Notes: generated from the sequence alone by a model not told the origin. Positions 1-12,109 are shown, counted from the first letter of the stretch. The stretch is DNA of 64,000 nucleotides from Spirodela intermedia (GCA_902729315.2 LR746265.1:5126892-5190891); one strand, 5' to 3'. Translations and numbers: made by a program.

Positions 1-789
1 ATAGTTTTCTAGATACTTGCCTACTTTCCCAAGGACTGTAGCTTGGAATGTGCCTGCTGAGCCGTCTAGATGTAAGGAAAAGAGAGCTTGGGTGGCTGCG
101 TTCTTCCTCAGGATATCAAAACATAGCGGGGTTATTTCTGAGAAGAAAGCGTACGTCGGCGATTGGAGAGAGGAGATCGGCTTCATCCTGTCAAGATGGA
201 CATTTAATCGTCCCACCTGGCTTCATCTTCTCCCAACACCTATAATTGGATCGAAACATGAAGTTTTAGCAATTGGCAGCCAATCAGATAGAACCCGAGC
301 TTGAATGTTCATTCCGATCGTAGCCTTCTTTCTATTTTTTCAACTTATTGAAAGAACATCCTTAGGTTATGCCTAATCCTAGGCCTTCAGGGTCAAAACA
401 TAAGATTGTAATTAGATCACTGTGCACCCTTTCTTCCCATTTTATTGGGGGAAATCAGGTAAATTGGTTGAATACAAAACAGTTTTTCCTACTTGAAAAT
501 GCAAGGGATGGACGTAGTCAGATGTGTTGTGGAAAAAAGATCGTCTGGAATGATCAATAAAGTCGGTCCTTGTTTCTTCAAGTTAGGCTATTTTTTCCTG
601 CCCATAAAATCTTTCATAGTTTGAGAGTTGGTTTTGAATATCGGCACCATGGTGTCAACACGCTCACAAGACACACTCTCAATTTAATTCTGGAGAAAAG
701 CCCCCGAGACGATCTCCGGAATGACAGAATCCCTTTAATGAGGCCTGATAGTGGCGTACACAGCTATAACCTAGCTTATCCCCTCATCC

Positions 790-828
<39 letters not shown>

Positions 829-1119
829 ATCACTCAACAGTCGTCATCGTGGTTTCCTGAAGGAGCATCTAATCAGCGATGATGTAAGGAGAATCTTCGT
901 GCTGAAAATTCCTGGTTTTTTTAATCCAGCGATATGGTCCCGACATCATTTAGCAGTTGCCAATGTTTTGGACGTCAACAGATTCCGCCAGTACCTAGGA
1001 AGCCCAATGGGCAAAAAATTCATCAAGCCCATGATTCTAGTCAGTCCGCGGATGGTCCAAATATCTTCTTGTTTTCATCGTCACGTGGGAGCAGGAAGGG
1101 TAGGGAATCAGAGCGAGAG
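1..1119. other. Intergenic region, no gene recognised
   Basis: Only short open frames without recognisable protein character are present on either strand. The one clear landmark is a GA microsatellite at 792-826. The stretch lies outside the inverted duplication that begins near 1120; I saw no counterpart of it beyond 23.73 kb, where the other arm meets a transporter gene. Confidence 0.5.
792..826. repeat. (GA)n microsatellite
   Basis: About 17 perfect GA units. Similar GA/CT tracts recur throughout the window. Confidence 0.95.
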
Positions 1120-2035
1120 AGGTCGTCCTCGTCAAGGTGAGGTAGTTTTCTGGTGTGATTCTTCACCAGCAATTGTGAAGGCTTCAGCCTGCCTATTCGT
1201 GGGGTTGTCGACCGCGCGATCTTTTTTGTGGGGAGAATCGACCGCATTCATGGTATATTGCGAAGGTCAGCCCAGTCGTCGTTGTCTCTCTGGTGAATGG
1301 GAGCTCCGGAGTCGGACGACGCGTCAACTCTTCCGCCGCCAGTCGACGACTCCTTGCACCCTTCTTGTGGTTCTCCCTATCCCTCCTCTTTCTTTCTTCG
1401 TGCTCATCCAGACGGTATTGACCATGGTGTAGTATACTAACTAATCCGTCCGACTACTTTTAAGGGCTTCAGGGATAGGGTAAGGGCTTGTCTAGGAAGG
1501 TAATGGAGGAATGGAGGAGGTGACGCGGAGAGTCATCAAGAAGCTTCAAGGAGTTCTCAGGGCTACCCAAAGTCGCTTTGCGAGGGTAATCTAAGATGTA
1601 CAGGAGTCCCGAGGAAGCTTCTCTATGAGGTAGCCCTGTTGAAGACTTGCACCATCGTGTTCATCTCGAAAACCGAAGGGAGAGGTATTTGAAAGGGTAG
1701 GAGAGGGAATGAGGTGAAGCACTGTAAAGAAATGAGGGCGCCCGTGCTCTATGTTCCGAATAAGTCAGCCAGGTGAGCTGATTCACCTATCATGCAGCGG
1801 CTCGAACATAATTCGACCATACCTCGACTCGCACAAAATGGCCGCTTCGGCTCTCTGCAGATCAACATAAAATATCTTACGACCCACGCGATTTCAAAAA
1901 TATGAAGAAGTCAATGCCTCTCTCTTGGAGGCTTTGACTGGTTTCGGTGAACTGGGGTTCTTCAATCCTGTCCGACTCCCTTGGCCCTATGATGAGAGAC
2001 CTTATCGATATAAGGGCTCTGACATGTCGAGGACA

Positions 2036-2513
2036 TTCCCGGATCTGATGAAATAGGATGAATTGAGACGGTATTTTGTAAATACGTAATTATCTTGAAT
2101 ATATCAACCATTTCTTTATTTTCTGATCGCCTGGAAGGGACAAAAGAAACATCTTGTTTTTTCTTAAAAAATTTCTGATCTCTTGTGGACCTCTCAGTAG
2201 GATTCGAACCCACATGAAGTTCTGACCATTTGTCAGAGAAAAAAGAACGAATTGATCTTGTAGGATTCCCAAGAAATTCTTCGATTTCTTCCGGAAGCAG
2301 ATGATTATTCATCGGCTTCTCACGTTCCGTGAATAGCGGGGACATTGAGGAAGATCCAAAAAGGCATTTCGGGAATCGATCTGATTCTATTTCTGTTCGT
2401 TCCGTTTGACTAAAGGAAGGATCCCAAAGAATCGATCTTTCTTTTAGTTGCTGAATCTCTGTTTGATCGATCAATTTGTGATATTCTGAATCCTCATTTC
2501 TAATGGAATCACG
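2036..2513 (-). pseudogene. ycf2: Plastid ycf2 fragment inserted in nuclear DNA (NUPT)
   Basis: The minus strand reads about 158 codons that I recognise as an internal segment of the plastid protein Ycf2, including the stretches [30 protein letters not shown] and [15 protein letters not shown]. Similarity stops abruptly after SSDPG at about 2036 and upstream of [13 protein letters not shown] at about 2513. The insert has no start or stop of its own. It lies inside arm A and has no partner in arm B. The reading frame is still open and close to typical Ycf2, which suggests a fairly recent transfer. It is almost certainly non-functional. Confidence 0.9.
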
Positions 2514-3510
2514 CTAGGATCGAGGGCCAACCTTAATATCAGGTCAAAGCTCTGCTCTGACTCGTTTTAGTCAACGAGTGCAGCTGAATGGTAGTAGTCA
2601 CCTTGGCAGCTCGAGATGAGTTGACATCTGTGAATATGACTTAAGTCTCCTTGATAAAAGATCTTTTGATCATACTCTTCTTCATGTAAAGTTATAGACA
2701 TTCCTCGTTCGTTTGTTGGAGATCTTCGTTGCAAAAATAATAAAGAGAGAACCTATGCATTTTGCCCATCTAAATTATTAGAGCAAAATGTTTAATATAA
2801 ACTTGCACAAGTTGTGAAATATGAAAACATGAGAAATATACAACGACAAGGATGACAGAAAGATTTTACGTGATTCGGAGGTTGGCCTGGTACATCGGGC
2901 GACAACAAGTGAAAGAGGTACACGAGTGCCAAGCGATCCCCTCGGGAAACGTGCAGTCGTTTCCGGAGAATCGGTCGCTGCTCGGACCAGTTCTCCCGTT
3001 CACCCCCTGTTCCCCCTCCGCATTAAATGCGGTTCGTCTTACCAGACTTGGGGACCTCAGAGTGTCCGCCGCAGCAGATCGCTTAGCAAATGAAGAAAAT
3101 TGTGGTACAGGTGAAGCGAATTCCTGCAAAGAGGCCCATTTCACAGAGGAGATTGGAAAGGATGATTCAAGCATCAGCCCCAAAGGTACTGTTGACTTGG
3201 AGCGGGGTAGTTCCGTGTAAGTTTTTAGTAGAGCCGACGACGAGGGGTCCAAGGGTCTGGTTACCAATTTGTGTGCGGGGGGACCGGGGGTTGTGTTGGA
3301 GAGGATGGTTCAACGGAGGAGGTCCCTCTTCCGGCTGGAAAACTTGGCATCAAGCGGCATCAATGAGGTCGAGTTCTTGTCAATATCAAAACCATTTCAA
3401 AGTGAAAGGGACCTTCACCAAGATCAAGATCATGAAAATTATAAAAAAGAAGGAAGGATGTGTTAGACCAAGTCAGAAGGCAATCATGAGATAACCCAGA
3501 AGGCATCTCC
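2514..3510. other. Non-coding part of arm A upstream of gene A
   Basis: No gene is recognised. The right part (about 3300-3510) aligns with the region upstream of gene B (about 20954-21200, inverted) at moderate similarity and presumably holds promoter sequence of gene A. The left part (2514-3190) has no clear partner. It is GC-rich around 2880-3250 and has short overlapping open frames that show no protein family. Confidence 0.5.
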
Positions 3511-4352
3511 AACTCAACGCTGCCCCTTCTGACAGAAGTCGCCGTTCATCCTCAGTTGATCAGCAGACCGTTTAAAGTCTCAAGGCAAACTCCCCCAATT
3601 TTGGTCGCCAGATGTTTCTTTAAGAGTGAGCGTGAGGCGAATTTAATCCGCGCATCGGCCACGGAACTCACAATCGGAGGGAGCGGCAAAGTGGCCTGGG
3701 ATTCGCAGGAGTTCCCCAGCGGAGATGCACGGCTGCAGGTCCGACGGCACAATAGACGATTCGGACTTCAGCAACCCTCTTCCATGGATCGGCGTCTATG
3801 TCGCCCTCTTTTCTCTGGTCTGCGCCGTCCTGATGGGATTCGACTTAGCGGAAGGCTTCCGCCGTCGGAGGCACTGGTTCCCCTGTAGAGCCTTCTCTCT
3901 CAACGCTACCACCCTCACCCTATTGGGCATCGCCGCGAAGCTCCCGGCCGACATCAACACTGCCATGCCCGGCCGCTGGGACCAGCTCTCCAAGCTGACT
4001 GGTGCCGTCCTCGTCTGCACCGCCATGGGGAACATCATGCCTTCTCTCGGGGTGACAGACAACATCTTCTCCAACACCGTGGCTCTCGCAATTCTCGTGA
4101 TCACCGTAGTCGGAAACATAACAACGCAACTGACCACCGGGGTGATCTACTCTTTCCATCTCGAGCATTATATCGTCCTCTCCTTCATGCTGATCCTGCT
4201 GGCGATCACCATCTCCTCTGCTCTGATCGTGTCAACTACCAAGGAGGACCTGAAGATGGAAAAAGAGCGGAATTCTGATCAGAAGCTGGAGATGACCGTG
4301 GATGAATATTGGTTGATGGCTCACACGAGTAGCCCACAGTATGTCCTGGGAC
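3511..4352 (+). repeat. Near-identical patch shared with 20088-20953
   Basis: By eye, every base here matches the reverse complement of arm B, except for the 24-nt gap near 4252. The patch covers about 215 bp of 5' leader/promoter and the first part of the coding region of genes A and B. Just outside it on both sides the arms differ (for example around 3505 and after 4352). Confidence 0.8.
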
Positions 4353-4617
4353 GTTCAGCCGCACTGAGTCTTGGGTGTTTTGTCTTCTTGGAGCGGTCCT
4401 GTTGATCCAAGCTGTTTGTCGACCCTTTGTCCAAGAGTTTCGGAATTTCTGTGCTAGGGAATCGGACTACGAGTGGTCGTCGGTGGTGGTTTCCATTTCT
4501 CAGATGGTCACTATCTCTGTTGGGACTGTTGCTCCGGCTTGGAGATGCCTCAGCGCCATCGGATTCCGCGGAAGGCAGATTGGTTGGTTTCTGTTTTGGA
4601 GTCAAACACCATTAAGG
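3725..4617 (+). pseudogene. Gene A, 5' half: broken copy of the ~700-aa membrane protein family
   Basis: This is the N-terminal half of a multi-pass membrane protein. The first 176 codons from the ATG are the same as those of gene B (18652-20739). Four hydrophobic segments are visible around residues 20-42, 60-78, 93-110 and 120-165. It is broken in two places. A 24-nt in-frame deletion near 4252 removes eight residues present in gene B. A 4-nt deletion near 4353-4370 shifts the frame and gives a stop at about 4402-4404. The frame homologous to gene B then continues about 70 codons further (4375-4617) and is cut by the left LTR of the copia element. The remainder of the gene resumes at 12110. 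The family's function is unknown to me. Confidence 0.85.
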
Positions 4618-4897
4618 TGACTTTTCTAATCAAATTGGATATTAATGCGATTATAAATGATTCGTGATATTAGGGTTTACCTGGGGCAAAACTGTAATAC
4701 AATTATAGAACGTATTATATAAAAACCTGCCGTTGGGGTTTCAAGGCAACAGAATAACACAACTCGTACGGAGACACTAAATCCATAGGAGAGAGGGTCT
4801 GATTGCGGGGATCGAACAGAAGAAAAGAAGAGAAAGATCGGAAGACGTTCGTCATTTTTCATATTGATGGCGAAGACAGGTACGTCAATTTCCAACA
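4618..4897 (+). repeat. 5' LTR of the copia element
   Basis: 280 bp, starting TG and ending CA, and matching 11830-12109 with about 10% differences. It has a TATA-like element TATATAAA at 4716-4723. The primer-binding site starts 2 bp after its end. Confidence 0.92.
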
Positions 4898-4899
4898 AG

Positions 4900-4911
4900 T
4901 GGTATCAGAGC
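4900..4911 (+). other. Primer-binding site (initiator tRNA-Met type)
   Basis: TGGTATCAGAGC is the classic plant copia primer-binding site, complementary to the 3' end of initiator tRNA-Met. It lies directly inside the 5' LTR. Confidence 0.9.
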
Positions 4912-6260
4912 AGGTTTTCTCCTCTCTGTTCTGATTTTTCATAAGGTGACTTTCATCGCATATGAGGCACATGAGAACTACAGTTACCCATTAAGTCGCC
5001 GCATGGGGACCACACCATACGTCGGCAGTGAGGCTGAGATGATGGAAGCGGCCGAATAGGCGACCGTGTCGTCCATATGAGGTGTAGACCAAGGCAGCCA
5101 CTGGCCGCGTTGGCGACCAAGAAAGCTCTGGCCAGGAAGACCACAGCGGCGGCCATGCAGAGGGCCACTGCGGTAAAGTGGCCTTAGGCAATGCAGCGTG
5201 AGCATGCAGACGATCGTCGTACGTCATCGAGGCGTGGGTTGCCACAACGGCAGTCCCAATACCCACCGCCGTCGTGCTGGTCTTGGCGGCGGTCCTCATC
5301 GCAGTGGGCCCCGTTTTGCCGACGGACTCGACTAGTAGAGGATGGGGGAGGTGACGCTGGGGGGGGGCGGGGGGGTCGATGCTGTCTCCGGTCGGCCTCG
5401 GCTCTGTACCGCTGGCTACCGCAGTGGTGGTTGCACTCCATGCCTCCGCGGTGTGCTCCACCACCGCCGACATTGGCAGACAGGGGTGGAGCTCATCTGA
5501 GGCGGTAGGGCCTCGACGCGAGTGCCGCTTCCTGGGCCGACGAAGCGGTTCGTGGGAGACGGTGACTCACCGCCCGAGGCGCCGTTAAAGGCGGTGGACG
5601 TTTTGCTGCCTATTAGGGCGGTGGATATTTTGCCATGCAAACCACCTCGCACGGATCGCGAAACGACGGTCGCCCGGTGATGACGTCATATGACGTCGAT
5701 TATTATAAAATACTAATAATAAATACATATTTTATTATTATTATTATTACGTGTTTTATTTATTATTTATGTGTTCATTATTAGCATATTGTAGTTTCAA
5801 TGTTCTAATGTATTGTCTATTATTGTTATTTTTGAATATTAGATAATAATTAGATGTATGACATGCAATATGTATTAGACTATCAAGATAGAACATTAAT
5901 TTGTTTAGTCTAATTATAAAAATATACTAAATGACATGTAATTATGTGTTTAACCTAGAAAACTTGTGTTCCTCACCAATGTGACACAAAGTAAGAACAG
6001 TTATTTATATTAATTACATCAAATAGATTTTAAATCTAATTCGGATGGCATTCAACTTTACATTTAGATAAATGAGATTAATGTTACTCACCAATATGAG
6101 ATTGTTATGTTTATATCTAAATGGGTGAAATGATTGCATTTACATATTAAATATAGAGTATTTAAGTACCAAACGATATTATACTTCATAAACTTTTATG
6201 TATGTGCAGTTAGTTTCATGTTCATTTAACTAATAATACATTATTTCATCTAGTAGAGTT
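4912..6260 (+). other. Copia leader with a GC-rich block
   Basis: This is unusually long for a copia leader. About 4980-5690 is strongly GC-rich and carries overlapping open frames on both strands, but no recognisable protein. At about 5690 composition changes abruptly to AT-rich sequence up to the gag-like region. The GC-rich block may be foreign sequence carried by, or inserted into, the element. Confidence 0.55.
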
Positions 6261-6263
6261 ATA

Positions 6264-6605
6264 ATGGTATTATTGCTAAATATAAAGGTCATTTCATATG
6301 AGTTGTTTAACTTTATAATAGATAGAGGGGTTAGGGTACGTATGTTGAATGACGTAAATTTCTTAAAATGGAACGAAGCTTTAATGTTTCAATTAGGCCT
6401 AATGGATTTGAATCTTTATTTTCAAGTGTCTATTCCTCCAGCACTTACTGATGAAAGTAATGCGGATGCAAAGATTCTCTATGAAAGATGGAAGAGATCT
6501 AATATATTGTTTTTATCATTCATATTACAACATGTGCCTAAAAATATTAGAGGTCATGTGACTTCTAATACTCTAGTAACCATTTACATGAAAATGATTG
6601 AATAA
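6264..6605 (+). pseudogene. Copia gag remnant
   Basis: A 113-codon open stretch that resembles copia-type gag polypeptides. It has the segments FLKWNEALMFQLGLMDL and YERWKRSN, followed by a hydrophobic stretch. A zinc-knuckle-like sequence downstream (about 7040-7080) retains HLKKEC but has lost its first cysteines. Stops separate the pieces. The gag match is by family resemblance only. Confidence 0.65.
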
Positions 6606-7559
6606 TTTATTAGGTCTAACAAAGATAAAGCAGGTGTCTTGATTCAAAAGTTTACTTTTATGTGCTATATAGTGAAAGAAAATATACGAGAGTACATCAT
6701 AGCTATACGTGACATTGCAGAAAAATGAAATGATATGAATATTACTATTCCTAAGATCTTTTCGGTCCATTACATCTTGCAGATACTACCAATAAAATAT
6801 GACCTTTTTAAGATCTCCTATTACACACATAAGGATGAATGGTCAATGATTGATCTCATGATCTAGTGTGCTCAAGAGGAAGAAAGGTAAGCTGCTAGTC
6901 AACTAGAGAAGATAGACACCATGAATATGGTAATTCACATATTAAAGAAGTGTGCATCAAAGGGCAAGATGATGAAGAAATCTTCAAAGAAGAAGCACAA
7001 ATTAGGTGTGGCTAAAAGCTCCATCTCTAAGGTTAAGTACTTCTTCTATAAGAAACCTGATCATCTGAAAAAAGAATGCCGGCAACGCGAAGAATGGCTA
7101 ATCAAACAAAATCTAGGTAATGATATTTCTATCATATGTCATAAATCAAATTTAGCTTATGTTCTTAATTCGAATTAGTGAGTTTACTCAAGTGTCACTG
7201 TGCACATTTCAACCATCTTGTATGAGTTTCTAATAACACAACCTCCAACTGAGTTTGAACTGTATGTCGTATTTGAAAATCGGATGCATTCACATGTAAA
7301 GTCAGTGGGAGACTTTAGAATCACTCTACAGTCTAAAGAAATTTTACTTCTAAAGAACTACTTTTATATTCCATCATTACAATGAAATTTGATATATGTC
7401 ATCAAATTAGTTGAAGACAATTATCACATCATTCTTGATGCATCAAGCATATCTTTAACTAGAGAAAACATTCTTATTGAGACTTGCGTAATTGATGGAT
7501 AATTTAAGCTTAATGTTTCTTCTGAAAATATTTCTCTAGTTTGCTCGAATAAAAATAAT

Positions 7560-7910
7560 AGAACTAACGACTCTGTAATTTTGTGGCATAGAAGGTTGCA
7601 ACACATATCTTAAAAGATTAAAGGGAGATTAGTGAAAGAAAGTCTTTTGGAATCTTTGGATTTCACAAATCTCGATACATGTGTTGATTGTATCAAAGCA
7701 AAAATAATCAACACATTTAGAAAAAATGTCATAAAATTTGGGATAATGTTAGATTTGATTCATATAGATATATGTGGACCTTTTCATCTATATTTTATAG
7801 GCCAAAAATATGTTGTAACATTTATTGATTATTATTCAAGATTTATGTATCTTTACTTTATACATGATAAATTTGAAGTCTTTGACATGTTCAAATATTT
7901 TAAGAAATAA
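7560..7910 (+). pseudogene. Copia integrase remnant
   Basis: The zinc-binding half is visible as LWHRRLQH followed by CVDC. It leads into a catalytic-core-like stretch with DLIHIDICGPF and FIDYYSRFMYLYF, typical of copia integrase. It is interrupted by stops at about 7611-7613 and 7908-7910, with further decayed sequence to about 8400. Confidence 0.8.
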
Positions 7911-8419
7911 TTAGAGAAATAACTAGAAAAATCTATAAAAGTAGTCAAATCAAATAGAGGTGGAGAATATTGTAGTAGACACACTAAGGAAGGACAAATG
8001 TTGGGACCATTTGCATTGTTTCTTAAAGAACATGACAATGCTAGCCAAGCCTGACATGAATGAGGTTGCAGAAAGATGAAACATAATGCTTAAAGAAATG
8101 GTCAAGGTTATGATGAGTTATTTTACTTTTCTAGTCTCAATGTGCAGTAAAACTTTAAAGATAGTTGTACATATTCTAAATAAGGTTCTAACAAAATCCA
8201 TATAGAAAATTCTTTATGAGTTACATGTACATATGAGGTTGTCCAGCTGAAATTAAACTTTATAATTCACATGAGAAATCTCTAGATTTAAGGATAGTCA
8301 ATGGATACTTCATTGGCTATTGATGCTTTCAGATTTTTATAGGTGTCATTAAGTCTAAATCTTCTCAATCAAAATAAGATAAATTGATCTTAAATTTGAT
8401 TCGCACAAGAATTTGTAAA

Positions 8420-9480
8420 TAGTGGTGTGTTAGGTCGTATCCTTAGGAAATCCGGACTAAATAATTTAATATTCATATGCTTAAGTGAAAGAGGAAGAGA
8501 AAAAGGTAAGAGATAGAGGAAGAACGTGGATGGGAGAGATGAGAAGAGTGAGAGATGCGTTCTTGATATGATTTCTCATATTCGGAAGGGATGAAATCAG
8601 AAATCGGATAATGTGTAAAATAGTATTCTTGAAACTTAATCTACCTTCAATTTCAAACTGAAATCTAACCCTAGATGAACAAGGATATAATTCACCACGA
8701 AACTAACTTGGCTTCACCACTCCTTTATTTTCGCCAAGAAGAGGTGCTCTTGCAGTAGTGGGAGAGGCCTCATTCAGGCGAGAGGAACTCTTATTTCTGT
8801 CACAATACATCTACAAACATACACAACAGAGCCCTATAAAACCTTTCCCCTCTAGGTGGGTGCAAGGACCACAATTTTTCACTATTCAAAGAGCTGTTCA
8901 TAACATTATTTTTCCCCCAATGTATGGAGTAATGACTTCCCATTTCTCTCTCTTTCTTCTCTACGTACGAGAGAGATTGTCTGAAGGTTTTGGTGACTTC
9001 ATGACTTCGTGCCTTTCACCATTGAATGGCTAGTTCCTCATCAAGTCATCTTCCACCATTAGATTGATGAGCCTTTCTTCATTTGTGTCAATATTCCTTG
9101 GCTGTTTGATTGCTTTTGTCATAAGGAGCACTTGCTGCATGTAACGGTTGGATTTTAGTCACATATTGAATGCCCTAAACTTGAGTAATAAATCACTAAA
9201 AACTATTCGAAGAGAATTAACAAAATCCTTGAAATATAAGGTCCATCATAGTAATGTTAAATGCGACATGAAATGTATATCAAAAGAGTAATTCAAGAAA
9301 ATTCAAAAAAATATCAAAAATGTTAATATACTTTCAAACATATTAAAATCACATTATTATGGTGAGTAAATGCTAAATAATATCTCAAATAATATTAAAA
9401 TATAGAAGATAAATGTGTATTTCTGACTTACTATTTATGTGTTATTAGTTATCTAAAGAGGTGAAGAGGATATAGATTTT
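8420..9480. other. Interruption within the copia coding region, possible nested insert
   Basis: Between the decayed integrase and the sequence preceding reverse transcriptase I find no copia protein similarity. The stretch begins near TGTTAGGTCG (8428) and is AG-rich at 8500-8560. It could be a nested small element or simply eroded sequence. No terminal repeats were found by eye. Confidence 0.3.
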
Positions 9481-9839
9481 ATTATCTTATATATATCATA
9501 AGAGTCATTGAAATTGATAGAGTTATCTTCTTAGAGGATGTTTATGTTAGGAGTATCCTTAGAGATTTCGTTTTTAAAGAGTTTCACAAAGATATTGTTG
9601 TACCTCAACAAATTTCTGGTGAGGTAATGATTTTTATCTTATTCAGGAGACTGAAGTTTATTTGTCATATATTGTTCCAACCTTGGACAATAATGAAGGA
9701 GCAAATATACTTATTCAAGAACAACCACATGAATAATCATCTAAGTTTACATAGATCAATCTGTTTAAGATCTACATCAGGATCAAGAGACGAATCTAAG
9801 AAGATAATGAAATAGTTGATTTTCTTTATCTCTCAAGTG

Positions 9840-11420
9840 AAAACATGGGTCAAGAGGTAAATGATCCTATTATATTTTCACAGATCATGAACTATGTAAA
9901 CTCTGATCAATGATTACAAGCTATGAAGGAAGAGCTTGTGTCTATAGATTGTAATAAAGTATGATACATCATAAATTTGTCTATGGAAAAAAATCTTATT
10001 AGTTATAAATAGGTTTATAAAACTAAATTAAATCCGATGTCACAATTGAATGATATAAAGCCAGACTTGAAGCAAAGGTTTCACACAAAAAGAAGTCATT
10101 GATTTTTATGAGACGTATACTCATATTTTCTCTAAGGATTCATTGAGGATAGCTATAGCTTTAGTAAAAATGACTACATCAAATAGATGTAAAAATGACT
10201 TTCCTAAATGACAAACTAAAGGAAGAAGTGTATATGCAGTAACCTCAAGGATTTGAGGTTAAAGGTAAAGAACATATGATTTACAAGTTAAATAAATCTA
10301 TCTATGAACTCAAGTAAGTTTTCAAACAATGGTACTTCAAATTCAATAAAATTATCATGCCTTTTAAGTTTAAAGAAAACATTGTTGATCAATGTATATA
10401 CCTAAAAGAAAGTGAAAGTTGATGGATACTACTTGTGTTGTACATAGATGATATTTTACTTATTAGTTTAAATCTTAGTTTATTAAAAAAGACCAAAGAA
10501 TTTCTATCAATCAACTTTGTTATGAAAGATAAGAGTGAAGTCAATTATGTAATTGACATAGAGATTCATCGGAATAGGTCTTTGAAAATGCTCAAGCTAT
10601 TTTAAAGGTCATACATATCAAATGTGCTAAAATGATTTTTGATAGAAAATTATTCTCTTAATAAAACACTTATTATTAAAGGTGATAAACTAACAAAATT
10701 ATAAGGACCTCTCTCTAATACAGAGAGGTTTGTAATGAAGAAAAAATTATATGCTATTGTAGTTGGGTCTCTTAACTATGCGTAAATATGTATCTGTCCA
10801 GATTTATCATTTGTCATTGGATATCTCGAAAGATATCAACGTGACCCTGGTCTAATACACTAGCAAGCTGCGAAGAAGGTTCTACGATATTTTCAAGGAA
10901 CTAAAAATCTAATGCTTACCTATCAGTGAATGGATCAACAAGAGGTCATTGAATACTTTGACTCAGACTTTGTTAGATGTTTGGACACACGAAGATCAAC
11001 TTCAAGCTATGTGTTCTTACTTGTTGGAGGAGTTATCTCCTAGTCTAATACCAAGCAAAAGACATTTGCAGCATCTACAATGAAAGTTGAGTATATAGCT
11101 TACCTCTAGGCATCTTCGCAAGTTATATGGATGAAGCACTTCATCACATAGTTAAGAGTTATAAACTCTATGCCTAAACCTACAAGGATATACTGTGATA
11201 ATGAAAATGTTGTCAAATTCTCTAACAACAACAAGAACTCGAGTACTTGTAAGCACATAGAGATTCAGTTCTTGATTGTGAAAGAGAGAATTAGAGATTG
11301 ATTAGTGTCAATTGATCATATTGAGATTGACTACATGCTAATTGATCCTCTTACGAAGTCACTTCCACGAGATACTCATAGTAGACATGTCTGTAAGATG
11401 GAGTTGATTAGTTCTCTAGA
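9840..11420 (+). pseudogene. Copia reverse transcriptase and RNase H remnant
   Basis: Frames on the plus strand give typical copia pieces: MKEELVSI (about 9925), FLNDKLKEEVYM (about 10200), LYIDDILLI (about 10441), then the RNase H region with LERYQRDPG (about 10830), a YFQGTKNL-like motif (about 10890) and an SFNY/ADPLTKS-like end near 11340-11360. Many stops and frame changes are present. Confidence 0.85.
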
Positions 11421-11829
11421 AGATATGGCATATATGTAGACACTAATGTAATATGTGATGTAGACACTAATGTATATGTAGACATGTTTGATCTCTGAAT
11501 ATTAGTTTATGATGAACTATCATTTATCATTGAATAAATGGGAATAACATATTATTTATCTTGTCATGACATAATGAGTGCATTCATAAAGGTTCTTTAA
11601 ATATCACATAAAATATTTAATTTTAATATCGATTATGAGTAACTTAGTACATAGAATAGACATACATCGTAAATGTTATATTATTGCCATGACTAGTATT
11701 TTTTAAGGATATCAAAATGAAGATATCATTTATAAACAGTAAGGTTGTGATTGCTTCACATGATTATCTAATAGAAAGAAGATTAAATAAAGTCAAGTGA
11801 GAGATTATTAGAGTCAAACTTTATTAAGT

Positions 11830-12109
11830 TGACTTTTCTAATCAAATTAGATATTAATGTGATTATAAATGATTCGTGATATTAGGGTTTACCTGGGGCG
11901 AAACTGTAATATGGTTATTGAACGTATTATATAAAGGCCGGTCCTTGGGGTCTCAACGCAACAGAATAACACAACTCGTACGGAGACACTCAATCCATAG
12001 GAGAGAGGTTCTGATTGCGGGGATCGAACAGAAGAAAAGGGGAGAAAGATCGGAAGACGTTTGTCATTCTCCGCATTGATGCCGAATACAAGTACGTCGA
12101 TTTCCAACA
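11830..12109 (+). repeat. 3' LTR of the copia element
   Basis: 280 bp, partner of 4618-4897. TATATAAA lies at 11928-11935. Gene A sequence resumes at 12110. Confidence 0.92.
11928..11935 (+). promoter_or_regulatory. TATA-like element in the 3' LTR
   Basis: TATATAAA, conserved in both LTRs. It lies about 180 bp upstream of an ATG at 12115 that is in frame with the C-terminal half of gene A. It is therefore positioned to drive a truncated transcript. Confidence 0.5.

Larger units (their letters stand above)
4618..12109 (+). mobile_element. Degenerate Ty1/copia LTR retrotransposon inserted in gene A
   Basis: The two ends are 280-bp LTRs beginning TGACTTTTC and ending CCAACA. A primer-binding site TGGTATCAGAGC (initiator-Met tRNA type) follows the left LTR at 4900. 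Broken coding pieces appear in copia order on the plus strand: gag-like (6264-6605), a decayed zinc knuckle (about 7040-7080), protease/linker (7200-7500), integrase (7560-7910), reverse transcriptase with the YIDDI active-site motif near 10441-10455, and RNase H (10780-11400). Integrase preceding RT defines copia rather than gypsy. Many stops and frameshifts interrupt all domains, so it cannot move on its own. The LTRs differ at about 27 of 280 positions by my count. Flanking 5-mers (TAAGG left, TTCTG right) do not match, so no target-site duplication is visible. Confidence 0.92.

Noticed and set aside
899-1432. 177-codon plus-strand frame
   Set aside because: The arm B counterpart (23400-23727) does not keep this frame, and the product resembles no known protein.
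2190-2215. T-loop-like GGTTCGAATCC on the minus strand, suggesting a tRNA
   Set aside because: No acceptor, D or anticodon stems flank it. It is the coding sequence for GSNPTE in the ycf2 fragment.
4991-5508. Long overlapping open frames on both strands in GC-rich sequence
   Set aside because: They arise from high GC with few stops. The predicted proteins are low-complexity and similar to nothing I recognise, and they lie inside the retroelement leader.
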